64,000 nt of DNA from Agrypnia vestita (GCA_016648135.1 JADDOH010003938.1:186001-250000), one strand, 5' to 3'. Counted from the first letter of the stretch, positions 43,866 through 55,911 are shown. The notes: generated from the sequence alone by a model not told the origin. Numbers and translations are program-made.

Positions 43866-44351
43866 GATAAAATGCCACACTCTTGTCCTGGCACACCATT
43901 TTTGCTCGTACACTTTTACACATCTTCTCATGCACGCTCTCGGTTTTTGAAGCTTCTAACAAGGCCATCCTTCAATATTTGATTTATCTGGTCATGACAG
44001 GTCTTCCGCGGACGCCCTCTGTTTCTGCCTTCAACACTCGCCTCATTTTTTTTTACCACCCTTGCTCACTCATATTTTATAAGTTTAAATAAAATAAGTT
44101 AAGATAAATAAACACTTAATGAAACATATTTTACATGGACGAGTATTCAAAAGCACATAATATGATTATAATATCATAATTTCTTCTTACATTATTCAAG
44201 TATACATAATATGTAATTATCTTCATCGACTGCTATACATACATTGGACACTCCAATTTTTCGAAGGAAGCAAACACTTGGTAGTGAGACATTATAATTA
44301 TATAAATAAAACTAACTTAATAAATTAAGCGTTGTGTATAAATCATTGTGT

Positions 44352-44550
44352 TAAAACTAACTTAGTTAAACACCACTTATATTTATTTTCAAATCCAACC
44401 AGGTTTCGCTACGACCGCAGCTTCTTCAGGGAAAATCTTGATTTGATTTGATCTTGATGGTCAAGATTCTCCCTGAAGAAGCTACGGTCGTAGCGAAACC
44501 TGGTTGGATTTGAAAATAAATGTAAGTGGTGTTTAACTAAGTTAGTTTTA
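44352..44550. repeat. Large hairpin with two 90-bp arms
   Basis: TAAAACTAACTTAGTTAAAC through AGGTTTCGCTACGACCG at the left is inverted, nearly perfectly, as CGGTCGTAGCGAAACCT through GTTTAACTAAGTTAGTTTTA at the right, around about 19 nt. CTGAAGAAGCTACGG...GCGAAAC wording recalls the ends of Penelope-like elements, a tentative link. Confidence 0.85.
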
Positions 44551-44680
44551 TTTATTTAAAACCAACTTTTGTTACACCTGAGTGCTGTCATCCAGCCGAC
44601 TCAGGCGACCCGTATCTAATTAAATTCACCGAACTCTGTTAACGTTTTCCCAGTTAAGAAAAATACCAGACAAGAGAACA

Positions 44681-44956
44681 TAACGCCGGCTCCACACATT
44701 GGCCCCAACGTTGTCGCCAAAATGCTATTTTGTCTTGGCTCCAACGTTGGAACTTATCGAACGAAACATCAAAGGGGTTGGAGCCAATGTCGGTACGGCC
44801 ACACATTCGCCGGGATACTTAACTATTAACTTAGATTTTATATGAGGAAAGCTATTTATGTTTATTATCTTGTTAGCTAGAATATGTGGGCGCTGTATCA
44901 CAAACAAGAGGGCCATAAACACAGAACATAAGGGCCAATGTGTGGAGCCGGCGTTA
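44681..44956. mobile_element. MITE with perfect 24-bp terminal repeats
   Basis: TAACGCCGGCTCCACACATT plus GGCC is exactly complemented at the right. A diverged inner echo (GGAGCCAATGTCGGTACGGC, then CCACACATTCGCCGG) lies near 44780-44815. No coding frame. Confidence 0.87.
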
Positions 44957-45004
44957 ATAGAATATGAAAAATCTCGCTTATCATGTTTTTTTTTTATATA
45001 ACAA

Positions 45005-45092
45005 TAATGTGGAGGCTGGCAGGTGACAGGAGGAGAGGACAGATCGAGCGCTTGGTGCAGACCAATCCTAGGATTGAGACCCAAAAAAAAAC
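45005..45092 (+). repeat. RTE LINE 3' tail alone
   Basis: GGCTGGCAGGTGACAG to AATCCTAGGATTGAGACCC and an A tract matches the 3' end of the LINE fragment at 20240-20330. Confidence 0.75.
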
Positions 45093-45454
45093 AATAATTA
45101 TGAAGTCCGTATGTATATATTAACATAAATATAAAATTGAAATATCATTAGTCTTAGATTTAGAATCGTGAAAAAATTTACATACGAGTCTCTCTCAGAA
45201 CGAGAGTCTCTCAGAAACTCTCAGAATTCCAATGAATAATTGTGATAAACGATGAGTTTATTAACAAGAACTCACATACGGACCCGCATATTAAGAATGT
45301 CGTCTAGATACCATCTGAATTTAAAAAGACAGCGAGCCGTTTGTTGAAAGATTAAGAAGAAACCACTTCCTACATCAGTAATGACGAACCTTTGACGTGA
45401 GGGAACTTAAGATACATATTAGTAGTTTGCTCTGCGTGTCTAAATCTGATTCGC

Positions 45455-45496
45455 ACGCGTACGAGGTACCTAAAATTTTAGGTACCTCGTACGCGT
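45455..45496. repeat. Perfect 42-nt palindrome
   Basis: The left half ends CGTACGAGGTACCTAAAA and the right half is its exact complement with no spacer. A third copy of the arm, inverted, lies at 45571-45601 (TAGGTACCTCGTACTCGTGC), so the local inverted-repeat structure is compound. Confidence 0.9.
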
Positions 45497-45589
45497 CACT
45501 TAAATTTTAGGTTAACATTTATATATAAATTTGAACCTAAGATATAATTGACACGCGTGTCAGAGTGTGTAGGTACCTCGTACTCGTGC

Positions 45590-46160
45590 GAATCAGATTT
45601 CGCAGATCAAACTACCGTCCCCAGCCCGACAGTTGCCAAACGGTCATATACAAGTATAAACACGTACCCCGCACCAACGCTAGAGCTCAAGAACATACCT
45701 ACATATGACACGCTAGCAGCTATGTTGAATATTTTCCAAATTTTCAACACGCCGAACTCAAAAGGTTCGCCGTCACTGGCCTACATAATGCGATTAGGGA
45801 GGAGCTTAAAAATCGATAAATAGTGTCTTTGTAGTATACAATATCAGGTATCAACTACGATGTATGAACGATTTACTGAACGGCTAAAATAGTTATTATC
45901 TAATGAAAACACAAAGTATTGTAAAGTTGCAATTAATCAGCGGTGGCGAACCTATGACACGCGTGTCAAAGGTGACACGCCAGCCATCACCAACATTCAA
46001 GTTAACAAACAAACGCTACTGTGGCCGATGCCTCGCACGAATGCATTAGTATTTACAAATTCTGGCAAAAAACCGACCCCAGTCCGATCAGTGCGAAATG
46101 GCAGTACACAAGTATAAATACGTACCCCGCCGCATCAACTCTGGAGCTCAAGAGACAAAG
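45590..46160. repeat. hAT-like repeat fragments
   Basis: At 45943, CGGTGGCGAACCTATGACAC then GCGTGTCAAAGGTGACACGC resembles hAT-Charlie-type termini. ACAAGTATAAATACGTACCC then CTGGAGCTCAAGA follows. The second part is repeated at 45645-45700, and all of it inverted at 55118-55325. Confidence 0.6.
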
Positions 46161-46245
46161 ATCCTAATTGATCATAGCCACGTGATGAGATTATAAGATA
46201 TATTATAATATTTTAAACACATTACGTGAATCAATTAGTAAAATA

Positions 46246-46978
46246 CAGTGGAACCTCTCATAACGAGTAATTCGCATAACGAGCAAAAAAATTGTGAAAA
46301 AATTGCTCCCTTAACGAGCGACATTTCGCATAACGAGTGACGCAGGAAGGGGATGTCGCATAACGAATGACGCACTTGTGAGCCGGGACTTCCGCGTCAG
46401 TGCATCAGTCTGTGTTTATTTTTTTATAAACTTGTGTTTAGACATTATTTGTATTTATTTTGTGCAAATTTTAATATTCCTTGCAAAAATGTTCCCGAAG
46501 ACAAAGCTACAAGAAGACAGCCATAAAGCCCGCCATTCACGGGCGTGCCATCGTTCCAAATGGCACGCCCGTGAAATAATAAAAAAAAAAAAAAATTTAT
46601 TCAATGATAATGCTGTGTCATATTTTCACCAAATTTTGAAGTGTCGGAAAAAAACAAATGTCCCTAGACAGCCTTCTAGTAAAAAACAATGAATTATTTG
46701 TCATAAATTCATAAATAATAAGCGAGTTTCGATTTTTTTTTGTTTTTTACAATTTGAAATCGCATTCCAGGTTGTTACGATCCTAAACGATTTATATGTA
46801 TGCATGTAATTTTATTTAAATAACGTTAGAAATAAAAAAATGAATATTTCTTTTGGCATGGAACGCATTATCGTGTTTTACATTGATTTATATGGGAAAT
46901 TTTGTTTCGCTTAACGAGTGTTTCACATAATGAGCAATATTCTGGATCGAATAATGCTCGTTATGAGAGGTTCCACTG
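46246..46978. mobile_element. Tigger/pogo-like MITE
   Basis: TA flanks perfect 22-bp inverted ends CAGTGGAACCTCTCATAACG (plus AG). The 733-bp element has iterated CATAACGAG or CTTAACGAG words at 46261, 46273, 46312, 46329 and 46358 on the left. Related words occur at 46911-46965 on the right. CAGTGGAACCTC-type ends are those of Tigger elements of the pogo group. A frame begins MFPKTKLQEDSHKARHSRAC near 46490, without a recognisable domain. Confidence 0.87.
46536..46575. repeat. Perfect hairpin, 16-bp stem and 8-nt loop
   Basis: TTCACGGGCGTGCCAT is followed by CGTTCCAA and then ATGGCACGCCCGTGAA. It lies inside the Tigger-like MITE and is much GC-richer than it. Confidence 0.93.
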
Positions 46979-46984
46979 TATAAC

Positions 46985-48570
46985 AAAAAGGTGCGTCCAG
47001 CAAAAAATATTTGGTTACCACCGGAATACGTTAATCATTTAAGGTTACGAAAAAAATATAAGTAACTTCCATTTATTGCTCATCTGATATCTTGTCTTCA
47101 CTTTATTTGAATTTTATAAAAGTGTGAGTTTTAATAAATTTATATATATTAAGACGTTCTATTTATTAAATGTTTTTCATAAAATTTTCCTAATAATATC
47201 GTGTGTGTAATTACAATAGAATATTGGCTGTATAATAACGATTGTTATAAATCACACAGAAATTGTATGTACCTATATGTATTCGATTATTTAATTCGTC
47301 AAAGTGTTCGTTCGTTAAAATATTTTCATTCAATTTATTTTAAGTTATATTTAACTCTGACGACAGTTGCAGGCGAAATCTTTGATTGAATATACCTAAT
47401 AGTGTCGTAACAAAGGGGAAATCAGTGAACCAATTTCTAAGCTCAGACATTCCACACAATACATTTTATTGTGTCATAATACAAGCCACAGTTATTGCGT
47501 TTTTCAAACGCGGATCTCAATGTATACAGGATGTCCCGTATCTCGACGTCAAGCCGAAATCGGGTGATAGACCAAGTCATAGGTAATAGTTATCAGAAAA
47601 ATATTTAAAAAAACAATAAAACAGTCAGTTAAAACTGGGTAAAGTATTGATATTGGATACTTGGCTTGGTCAAAAAGTGACATTTTCTCCAAGCTAGAGC
47701 AGTTGGCTTTTAATTTTGGACAAAAGTTTACAGAAGCATTATTCAGAATTACATAATAACAAAAAAAAAATTAAGATTTGTAGCAACAGGAGTGAAAAGA
47801 CCGTCACAGGATGTAGATTTTTTAAATGCTTATAATTTTTAAATAAAACACATGACTTGCACATTGACTGCAGTGCCCATCATGATGGACCCTGCAATGG
47901 GATCCGAAACGTCGGCCCAAAAGGTCGTAATAATACGGCAGAATACTCCAGAAAACACAAACCTGATGATAATAGTCTAGTTTGATAGTCTATTGAGCGT
48001 ATAGTCGATAGATAGTATGTTGCGCGGATAAGGCTTTAAAAGAAGAATAAAAAAAATATCTCGGTAAGATTGAATATTTCACTAATATATTTAAATAAAT
48101 ATTAAGTAAAATTAAATACGTGATACTCTGTAAACAACAATGTTTCAAAATATTTTTGCTTACAATAATAACAATTTATTTGTTGATAATAATAATTTAT
48201 TTGTTGATTTTTTATATAGTTTGTGCATGTACGTAATGTGTTAATTCAATAAAATTGTTGCAACAGATTTTGTCTGCTCAGTCTGCTATGCTAGTTTTAT
48301 ATTGTATCTACCCACCTACTAGGGCTGTATGATGACTGATTAATGACTGATGGCGCCATTGCATTGACGCAAAAAATATATGTATCTATATCATTGTTTA
48401 ATGCTATCTTTTGAACGATGCCCAAAATTTCAGAGATTTATCGAATACTCTTGTTGTGGTAGCAGTTGGAATGGGCAAGTTTGTGTTTGTTTGCAACCGC
48501 GGAAAAACAGCAAGCAGTGTTGGTCAGTGATTCGATTCCTTTTTTGAATGGGAAGATGTGTGAGTAAATC
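46985..48570. other. AT-rich sequence with no gene
   Basis: At 47880, CATGATGGACCCTGCAATGG then GATCCGAAACGTCGGCCC resembles text near Penelope-like repeats. The rest is unassigned. Confidence 0.4.
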
Positions 48571-48573
48571 AAA

Positions 48574-48940
48574 GTGAAATTGCATACCGAATTGATGAGA
48601 AAATTTGGTAAAGAAAAAAGTGCTCTTTCACCGTATCAACGCACCAGCTCACTCCATAATTCACCACAGCAAAACTGGTCAGCAGTTCTACAAATTACTG
48701 TGTCATTCACTCTATTCTTTAGATTTAGCCCCATACGATTTATTTTTGTTTCCAAACGTGAAAAACTGGCTTAGTGGAAAGCGGTTCATGTCAAATGAGG
48801 AAGTCTTCGCCGAAACTCAGGTCTATTTTGCTGATTTCGATAAATTCTATTTTTGGATGACTTAAAAAAGTTGAAATATTGCTGGACTAAGTGTATTGAT
48901 AAAAGGAGATGAAAGCAGACTATGTTGAGAGATAAATTTA
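48574..48940 (+). pseudogene. Mariner transposase C-terminal remnant
   Basis: The main frame reads KKKVLFHRINAPAHSI, LYSLDLAPYDLFLFPNVKNW, LSGKRFMSNEEVFAETQVYF and, after a shift, LKKLKYCWTKCIDK. The second catalytic Asp is lost (HRIN instead of HDN) and the last is kept. LFLFP and WLSGKRF mark a mariner lineage different from the two complete elements, of mellifera or irritans type by recollection. Confidence 0.87.
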
Positions 48941-49009
48941 AAATGCGTTTCCTTCCTTAGCACAGAAGGAATGAGCGTCTTTCTGATAAAGGATAAAAAA
49001 AATTCCTCG

Positions 49010-49049
49010 TTTGCATTATCGTTTCAGGCATGCAGAACGATAATGCAAA
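49010..49049. repeat. 14-bp perfect stem around GCATGC loop
   Basis: TTTGCATTATCGTT is followed by a 12-nt loop containing GCATGC and then AACGATAATGCAAA. Confidence 0.85.
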
Positions 49050-49828
49050 ATATTCAGGTAAACGAAAATATACATTTCTAGCAAAAAGCTGTCAAATTTG
49101 CTGGTGTAAGATTAGATTTCTATTAGCGATAGTCGATTCTATTAGCATCTTCAGCATCGACAAAGAAAACCGAAATTCAATTTGATGCAAATATCTTACT
49201 ATCATATTGATACATGTATACCTACTCTTTCTTATATTGATATGACTGAAAATATTTTAAAAGATTATTTATTATCTGTACCTACGCTGTAAAAAGATTG
49301 TCACTTTATTCTAAATAAGGAAATAAAAATATTGATAAGTCATTAAAGATGAAACATTCGTAATTCGTAAAAAATATTTCGCAACTCTTTCGTAGTTCAA
49401 ATAATTTTGGCAGAGAAAAAGGTGCTCAATTCAAAATCTGACGAATTAGTTATTGAATTGAAAATTAGAACAGTTTATTGGATTACGATTTTAGGTGTAG
49501 GTATGCATTAGGTATCGATGTTTTTGCAAAAATGACGTACCTAATTGTCAGATATTCGTTTTCAAAACAAAAAACACATTCATTTGACATTCAGTGTGGC
49601 TGTCAAAATATAGTTTTGAAACTTTTGAATACAGAACCGAAAATCGACATCAAAACATGAATGTGGGTAGGGACGTGGACATTTTTTGAAAAAGTTTTTT
49701 GAAAATTTTGTTTCGCCACATCATATGCCTTGAATTATTAATATTTTATCTATCACAAACCAATAGTTACATTTGTACCACTTCAAAAACGAATATTAAT
49801 AATTTAAGTAGATTAAAGTTTTATCAAA

Positions 49829-49962
49829 CGTATTTATCATCTCTCTACACATAATACTATTGTCTTAATATATTATATATACATTATCACAACTACGCCA
49901 AAGGAGTATAACTTCTACCGCGCATACATGAGTACACTCTCCCGTCATTTAAACACGTTTCT
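49829..49962. repeat. Segment shared with chemosensory 5'UTR introns
   Basis: TTTATCATCTCTCTA, ACGCCAAAGGAGTATAACTT and CTACCGCGCATACATGAGTA match 20836-20940 and, split, 7140-7170 and 7630-7670. A further piece lies at 55635-55695. It may be a dispersed repeat or a relic of another gene copy; no coding exon was found next to it. Confidence 0.55.
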
Positions 49963-50662
49963 ACTTACGAAAAGTTCAGAACCAAAAGATTACTATCGAT
50001 TTAATTCTTTTTTCAAACGAAATTCATTTTCCTTCGCCTTTCCTTGCCTCTAATGAAACCGTTAGCCATAAAGTTGGACATTATTTATATTTAACTCGAT
50101 CAATCGAATCGACCTGATCTCTAATGATGCCTCCAGCTGTTCTCGTGCTTGTTGCAAATCACGTACTAATTTCTAATTTCTTATATTGTACCAACTCAGT
50201 GTACCAGTTGTAGAGATAGTTTATCCTCAAATACAGTAATAACAAGATGTTTTCAAAGTGGAGTTATACCTTGGAACTTGAAGCGATCTTGGAACGATAC
50301 TCTTGTCGGGAATTTTTCCGTAGACATTTTTTGCATGAACCGGTTTTAAGTCGTTTCAGCGCGCTGACCTTAACATTGTTCGACGCTTCCAACCTACATT
50401 TATTGCAAGTTCATGGTTTTATAGCACGACTCTCTTTCGAAATGTCTTCATTTACGAGTATTAAGTTTAATGTCGAGTGTCAACATTTATGCTATTTAAA
50501 AAAAAGAAATAAAAATACCGCATAATGTGCAAAAACGATCAGTTTATAAAATGGATTCAATCTGAAAAAATATATTATTATGAACAAATTCAGCGAAGAA
50601 AGACATGGCCAGAAGAAAATATGCATATAATTTTGTAACGCATCACAATAATCCTGGTCCAC

Positions 50663-50849
50663 GTAGACCTCTTTCCATTTAAGAAAGACAATCGAATTAG
50701 TATGTGTTGTAAGCCGTTCGACGAGGCACATTATTTATTTGTGTTGGTATCTATGTATAGCCGTAAACACCAACACAACGAAATGTGCGTCCTACGCACG
50801 GCTTACACATACTAATTCGATTGTATTTCTTAAATAGAAAGAGGTCTAC
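50663..50849. mobile_element. Palindromic MITE GTAGACCTCTTTCC, copy 1
   Basis: GTAGACCTCTTTCCATTTAA...CAATCGAATTAGTATGTGT is inverted at the right. The arms are about 55 bp with few mismatches. Confidence 0.85.
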
Positions 50850-53104
50850 ACGACATTATGAAATGCAATAAACTCAATAGGCTCTAGTAATCCTACATTA
50901 CCAAATACAACGGATCGTGTAATACGACCACTCAACTACTGCACATATAGTAATAACTTTAAACCATTTATATCAATTGCCTGGTAATTCAAAATCCACA
51001 AGGCTTTTGGAGCGCAGAATAGATAGTGATCGCATGTTTGCATATTTCATTCGTCTTTTTTTATTCAGGATACGAAGAAAATGAGGAACACAAAAAGTAT
51101 TGAACTCTTTAATTTTTCTATCTGTCACTCGGACAGTTTGTCACAGGACATATACATAATATTATAGTGTTTGAATTTTTGCACTGGACAAAAATTACCA
51201 TATGAACCGACCGAAGTATGTTTAGTCAAAAGGTCGGCAATATATGGCTACGAAATAATCTGAAAATTATATTTACGACTTCATGAAACTTAAAGTCGTT
51301 CTTCGACTAGAGCGGTGAATAATTGTGTAGTTTACATAGTAGGAGAACGGAAAGTTGACAGCCGAATGCGTTTTACAAAGCCCAAGATCTTACGAACCCA
51401 TAGGCAGTTGCCTAGTCTGCCCAGTCAAATCGAGATTTTCTCAGCGATTAGCCATTGCAAACATTTATTAGCCGTCACGTGGCACTGTTATGTGTATGCT
51501 TATGCATATTTAAACTTTCACTTAAAAGATTCAGAAGATTTCTAATTTAGATAGTAGTATAGAAAATACTTGTTTAATGAGTGTCCATTGGGAATGGACT
51601 TGCACCTCCTCGTTTATATTGCAGATGCACGTTTTCCGCTAGAATCGTGATGATTATAATATTTTGAGGCAAGGTTTCTCTGACAGCAAACATATATTTT
51701 ATTACCGACGTGCGACATCCAGTGTAGGTACCTACCTACCGCGATTTCCAACAGTTAGGTACTGAGGTACTTACCTTTAATATTTGTACACCTGCTTATG
51801 CACACCGTACGCAGATAATCCAATAGAAACCACAGATAAAACAATAAGTTTTCCGTGATCTTTTCTCTGCTGGTGTCAGCTATGTTAATGTAAGATATTT
51901 TAATGGAGAGGTTTTCCTTCTTACGTAATTTTCTCATCACGTGGATAATTTAAAGCCGCTCGATCACCTTTCCTTAGGGATAACGTTCATAGTAAAATGG
52001 CCAACCAAAATGAGCACAAATCAGATATCAGCTGTCAAATTGGCTGTCGCTGGAGAAAATGTTCGCCAATTCGAAAAACAAACCTCTAAAAAATCGTTAT
52101 CTTTTCAACAACGTCAATATCATGACTGTTACCACGATTTTTATTCGAATTTCTATCGTCTTTTTATATTATTAAAGTTACATATTAAGAAAATCTCTCC
52201 CGGCACTGGTAAGAATCGGGTGGACTTCCTACGCGTGTGAAAATCCTTTTTGTAGTTATTTATTTAGGTAGGTGCAATATTAATGGAGTTGTGATTGTTT
52301 CCACTGTCACCATTTTGAAATAAGATGGCGGGTCAGGCTGCTAACGAAGATAGGTATTATATAAATATAAGATAGAAGAGTTACTGATAATCTGATATGA
52401 TGAGATAATTAATTCCACCCATTCCAGTCATTTTGCAGATTTTTGTAAACAATTTTATAGATACAAGCAAGTGTGGGTATAATATTTAGTTTGACAGAGA
52501 GAAAACGATACACAATATGAGAGCTTTGGAAATTGCCTTTTTTTTCTGCTGGAATGATTCACCCATTCCAGAAAGTATTGCAACATCTCACACTTAATTC
52601 AATTAAATCCGAAGGGCTTATATAAGTACTCTGATATGGCAGAATCGCATATTGGAAAATGTTATCGGAACTAATCTGGATATATTGTTATTATCTCTCA
52701 CCGCCCCTCACGGGTCCCTAGTGAGGCAGAGATGACAAATGGGTTTGGAGGTTTGTGTGTTTGTCATGTGAGATGATTGAGCTCTATCAGAAAGATTAGA
52801 CTATCTGATCTATTCTGAAAACAACAATCTTGTTATTTGTGATTGTTACCCCAACACTCAAAAATAGAGAAACGTCAGTATTTCTATCAATGTAATGAAA
52901 ATATTGGCTAAAATTTAATATTCGAACTCTTTGAATGAATAAATTAGTAAATGAGTGTGAAAAAAACTGATTTCTACCAACTTTTAAAATAATATTAATA
53001 CTTATTTCATGTAATATTATTTTATATATATTTATATATAATAGTAATTTTAGACAAAACTTCCGATTTTAGTTAGTGTTTTGCGTAATATACAAATAAA
53101 TATA
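50850..53104. other. Presumed GIPC intron, no gene recognised
   Basis: AT-rich, with TAGGTACCTACCTACC near 51726 and no repeat termini that I could pair. Confidence 0.4.
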
Positions 53105-53699
53105 TCTTCTGTTCCGCACAGAATAGGCAAACAAAGGGCGGTCCGCGGATTCCGTTTCCGAAGCCCTCAGGATGTCTCACACAGTGCGGGCGGACCGCGC
53201 CAGAAGCCGGAGAAAAAGCGCCCGCAGATCGAGTGCTTGTAGATCGAAGCACCGAATGCCTCGCTGTGCTCAACCAGATATGTACAACGGCCAAATCGTA
53301 AAAAATTCCAGTTGACAATCGGGAGTGCAGAAAAATTCGCCTCGGGTGAGGCGACCGATGTCCAAAAAGCTGAGAGAAATCTCAGGCCAGTCCAAAATCC
53401 AGTGTAGAAGGCAGAAGATTCTCCAGGTCCAATAGCGAAGAAGGAAGACAGGTGAAGAAATAAAACACAGCGAGAAGTGGGTTCAGCGGCGTTCAAAACG
53501 CAGAGTGAGGCTCTGTCCGCCTGTGACAATATTTATACCCCCCGAGAATCGGGGTGGCCGGCAACTGTTCAATCACAGAAGGCGATTTATTCCCGGTACA
53601 TTTGGAGTCAGTCCAAACGGGAAATAATGTGCTACTGTTGATATGACATTCAGTTCTGTAAGTCACAGCTTACTAGACTTATAAATTTTTTAGTCAGTC

Positions 53700-53867
53700 G
53701 GCAAAAAATCAATTTTGTAAAACAATTTTTATTAATCAATTAGAAAAGGCATACAAAAAAATCAAATTAACGAAAAAATATTTTAATGCCACCGGGACTC
53801 GAACCGCGGACCTCACATTCTATCCGGGAATGGCGCGTTATCCAATTTCGCCACGGCACTCTGGTAA
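53700..53867 (-). mobile_element. SINE copy C, head type 2
   Basis: On minus the head is GTGCCGTGGCGAAATTGGAT then GGTTCGAGTCCCGGTGGCAT, unlike copies A and B. The body (ATATTTTTTCGTTAATTTGA, then CTAATTGATTAATAAAAATT) is the same family as theirs. Confidence 0.82.
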
Positions 53868-53959
53868 GTTAACGAAAATTTTTCAACCTTATATGTAGTC
53901 TCTTTTTTTTAATTGATTAACATTTTTATTCCATTTTCAGTTTGGTTCATTTTCTTCAT

Positions 53960-54105
53960 TTGGTTCGAGTTCCGGTGGCATTTAAATATTTTTTCGTTAA
54001 TTTTATTTTTTCTGTACGCCTTTTCTAATTGATTAATAAAAATTGTTTAATAATTCACAGAACTTTGTTCTGAAATTGCAACTTCACTATAAGAATGCGT
54101 TTCCT
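53960..54105 (+). mobile_element. SINE copy D, head truncated
   Basis: It begins in the B-box region (GTTCGAGTTCCGGTGGCATT) and carries the body plus the 3' part CACAGAACTTTGTTCTGAAA, also seen in copy A. Confidence 0.8.
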
Positions 54106-54218
54106 TTAATATAATCAATTTTGTATTTAATTTAAATAATGTTTCCACATATGTGTATGTATATTCCCCAGATAGGTATTAGCTCAAGGATCATGACAGA
54201 TTGGATGCCTCTAGCGGT

Positions 54219-54385
54219 CGTGATTTTATCAATACTACTAGTATGGGGATAGTTATTTTATTTTTAGTGATTTTATCAATACTAATATGGGAATAGTTTT
54301 TTTTATTTTTAGTGATTTTATCAATACTAGTATGGGGGTCGTTATTTTATTTTTAGTGATTTTATCAATACTAGTGTGGGGCCCG
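54219..54385. repeat. ~46-bp tandem repeat in the LTR
   Basis: Four units begin GTGATTTTATCAATACTA and continue with GTATGGGG and GTTATTTTATTTTTA. Confidence 0.9.
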
Positions 54386-55117
54386 GCGCCGAGGTGGGTG
54401 ACCTCGCACCTTGCAATTGTCGCTCGTATGGAGCGGGCGGTTAAAGGCCCTTCTCAGGGTTATCAAATTGTTTTTTCTCAAACCGATACAGATGCGCGGG
54501 ATGGCCTTACAAATCGGTCCTTGGATGTCTCATCTAAGGGCCGATTTGTAACGCACACTCCGTTACTTGGAAATGTTATTCGCTACTATCCTGCCTGTAG
54601 CCACAGTGGATATCTACCTTTCGTGTGACGCGAAACATGCCACTGCAGAATTTAATAATTCTACCTGCCTGTTGGTAGTAACAGGTCTTTCGTCCTGTCC
54701 GTAACATCTTCGACATCAAATAAACAGTTATTTTTTAAGAACACCCAGACATCGATTACAATTCTTGTATGTGTAACAAAATATTGATGTACCTACTGTA
54801 GTTTAAAATGATTTGTGTACCATTATTGCACAACTGTTAGGTGTTGAAAAGTGATATTGAACGATCGTATATGTAGACATAACGCAGGATGTAATATGCT
54901 TCTTGTCTTTTTAATTACAAGTATATATAAATCTCTCATACTTCACATTCCCCTTATTCAACATTAATTAGACCATGTAAATTCACGACTACATTCCATC
55001 AGATCATCAAACAATAATCAACAAAACAGCAATATTATTATTTTCAGAATAGATCGGTATGTCTATGTAGGTATGTGTGTATGTCAATGGCGGCTGCCTT
55101 TTCATCTCGTTTAACTT

Positions 55118-55325
55118 AACTCCAGAGTTGACGCGGTGGGGTACGTGTTTATACTTGTGGGGCTGGGGACGGTTGATGGCCAAAATTGCTAAATATTGAT
55201 GCATACGTTCGAGACATTGGCCACAATTACCGTTTCCTCGGTAACTCGAGTATTGGTGAAGGCTGACGTGTCACCCGAGCCTTTGTGACGTCACCTAGCA
55301 TGTCACAGATTCGCCATCACCGTTC
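55118..55325. repeat. hAT-like repeat fragment, inverted
   Basis: GTACGTGTTTATACTTGTGG and CATGTCACAGATTCGCCATC are the complement of the wording at 45943-46160. Confidence 0.6.
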
Positions 55326-55911
55326 TATGTGAATATAAGAAGGCTGCTTCCAAGGTCAGCTTTGCAAATAATAGCAGAGAAAATATACAGATACCCCATG
55401 CAATATTACTATCTGGTCTCAGTGGAGCTTACAGGCACGTGGAATGGTACAAAGAATTATGAACAAAGCACTTAAAATTCCATTTAATTTAAATCGCTAT
55501 ACCAGAACCACTGACCTGTATAAGATTATCAATATGCTTCAACTTATTTATGTACAAAAAATTTATGTACGTACATCGAAAGATGCGTTATAAAATAAAT
55601 AATAAATTATTAGAAACCAACATCATCTTACATCAGAATAGTCTTATCTATTGTGCATATATGAGTAGGTACATGCTCCTCTAATTTTTTAAACGGGCCT
55701 GTGCGCATCTTTCAAATTGTCAGTTTGACCGTGACATTTACCTCTGATTTCTTTATCAACGCACTACAAATGGAACTAAAACCTCAATAACAGCCCCGAT
55801 TCTTTTGTCTATTTAACCTTTCCCATACAGTGCTAAAAATGAAACGTGCGTTCCGGCGCTATAAACTCAGTGTACCTACCTACATGTAAAACTTTTTCGA
55901 TATTTAGGCAA

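Larger units (their letters stand above)
53110..54706 (-). mobile_element. Solo LTR, 1.6 kb, hosting SINEs
   Basis: Target duplication TCTTC at 53105-53109 and 54707-54711. On minus it starts TGTTACGGACAGGACGAAAG and ends CCTATTCTGTGCGGAACA, closely matching both ends of the LTR at 24111-24709. A TATA box GGGGTATAAATATTG lies near 53535 with an initiator-like TCACTCTG downstream. Two SINEs in opposite orientation (53700-54105) and a ~46-bp tandem repeat (54219-54385) account for much of the extra length. The plus and minus frames at 53073-53529 lie in LTR DNA. Confidence 0.85.

Noticed and set aside
50247..50525. 92-codon plus-strand frame MFSKWSYTLELEAILERYSC
   Set aside because: No recognisable family or splice context; it lies inside what is probably intron.
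53073..53529. Two overlapping minus-strand frames
   Set aside because: They lie in the transcribed part of an LTR, where no protein is expected.
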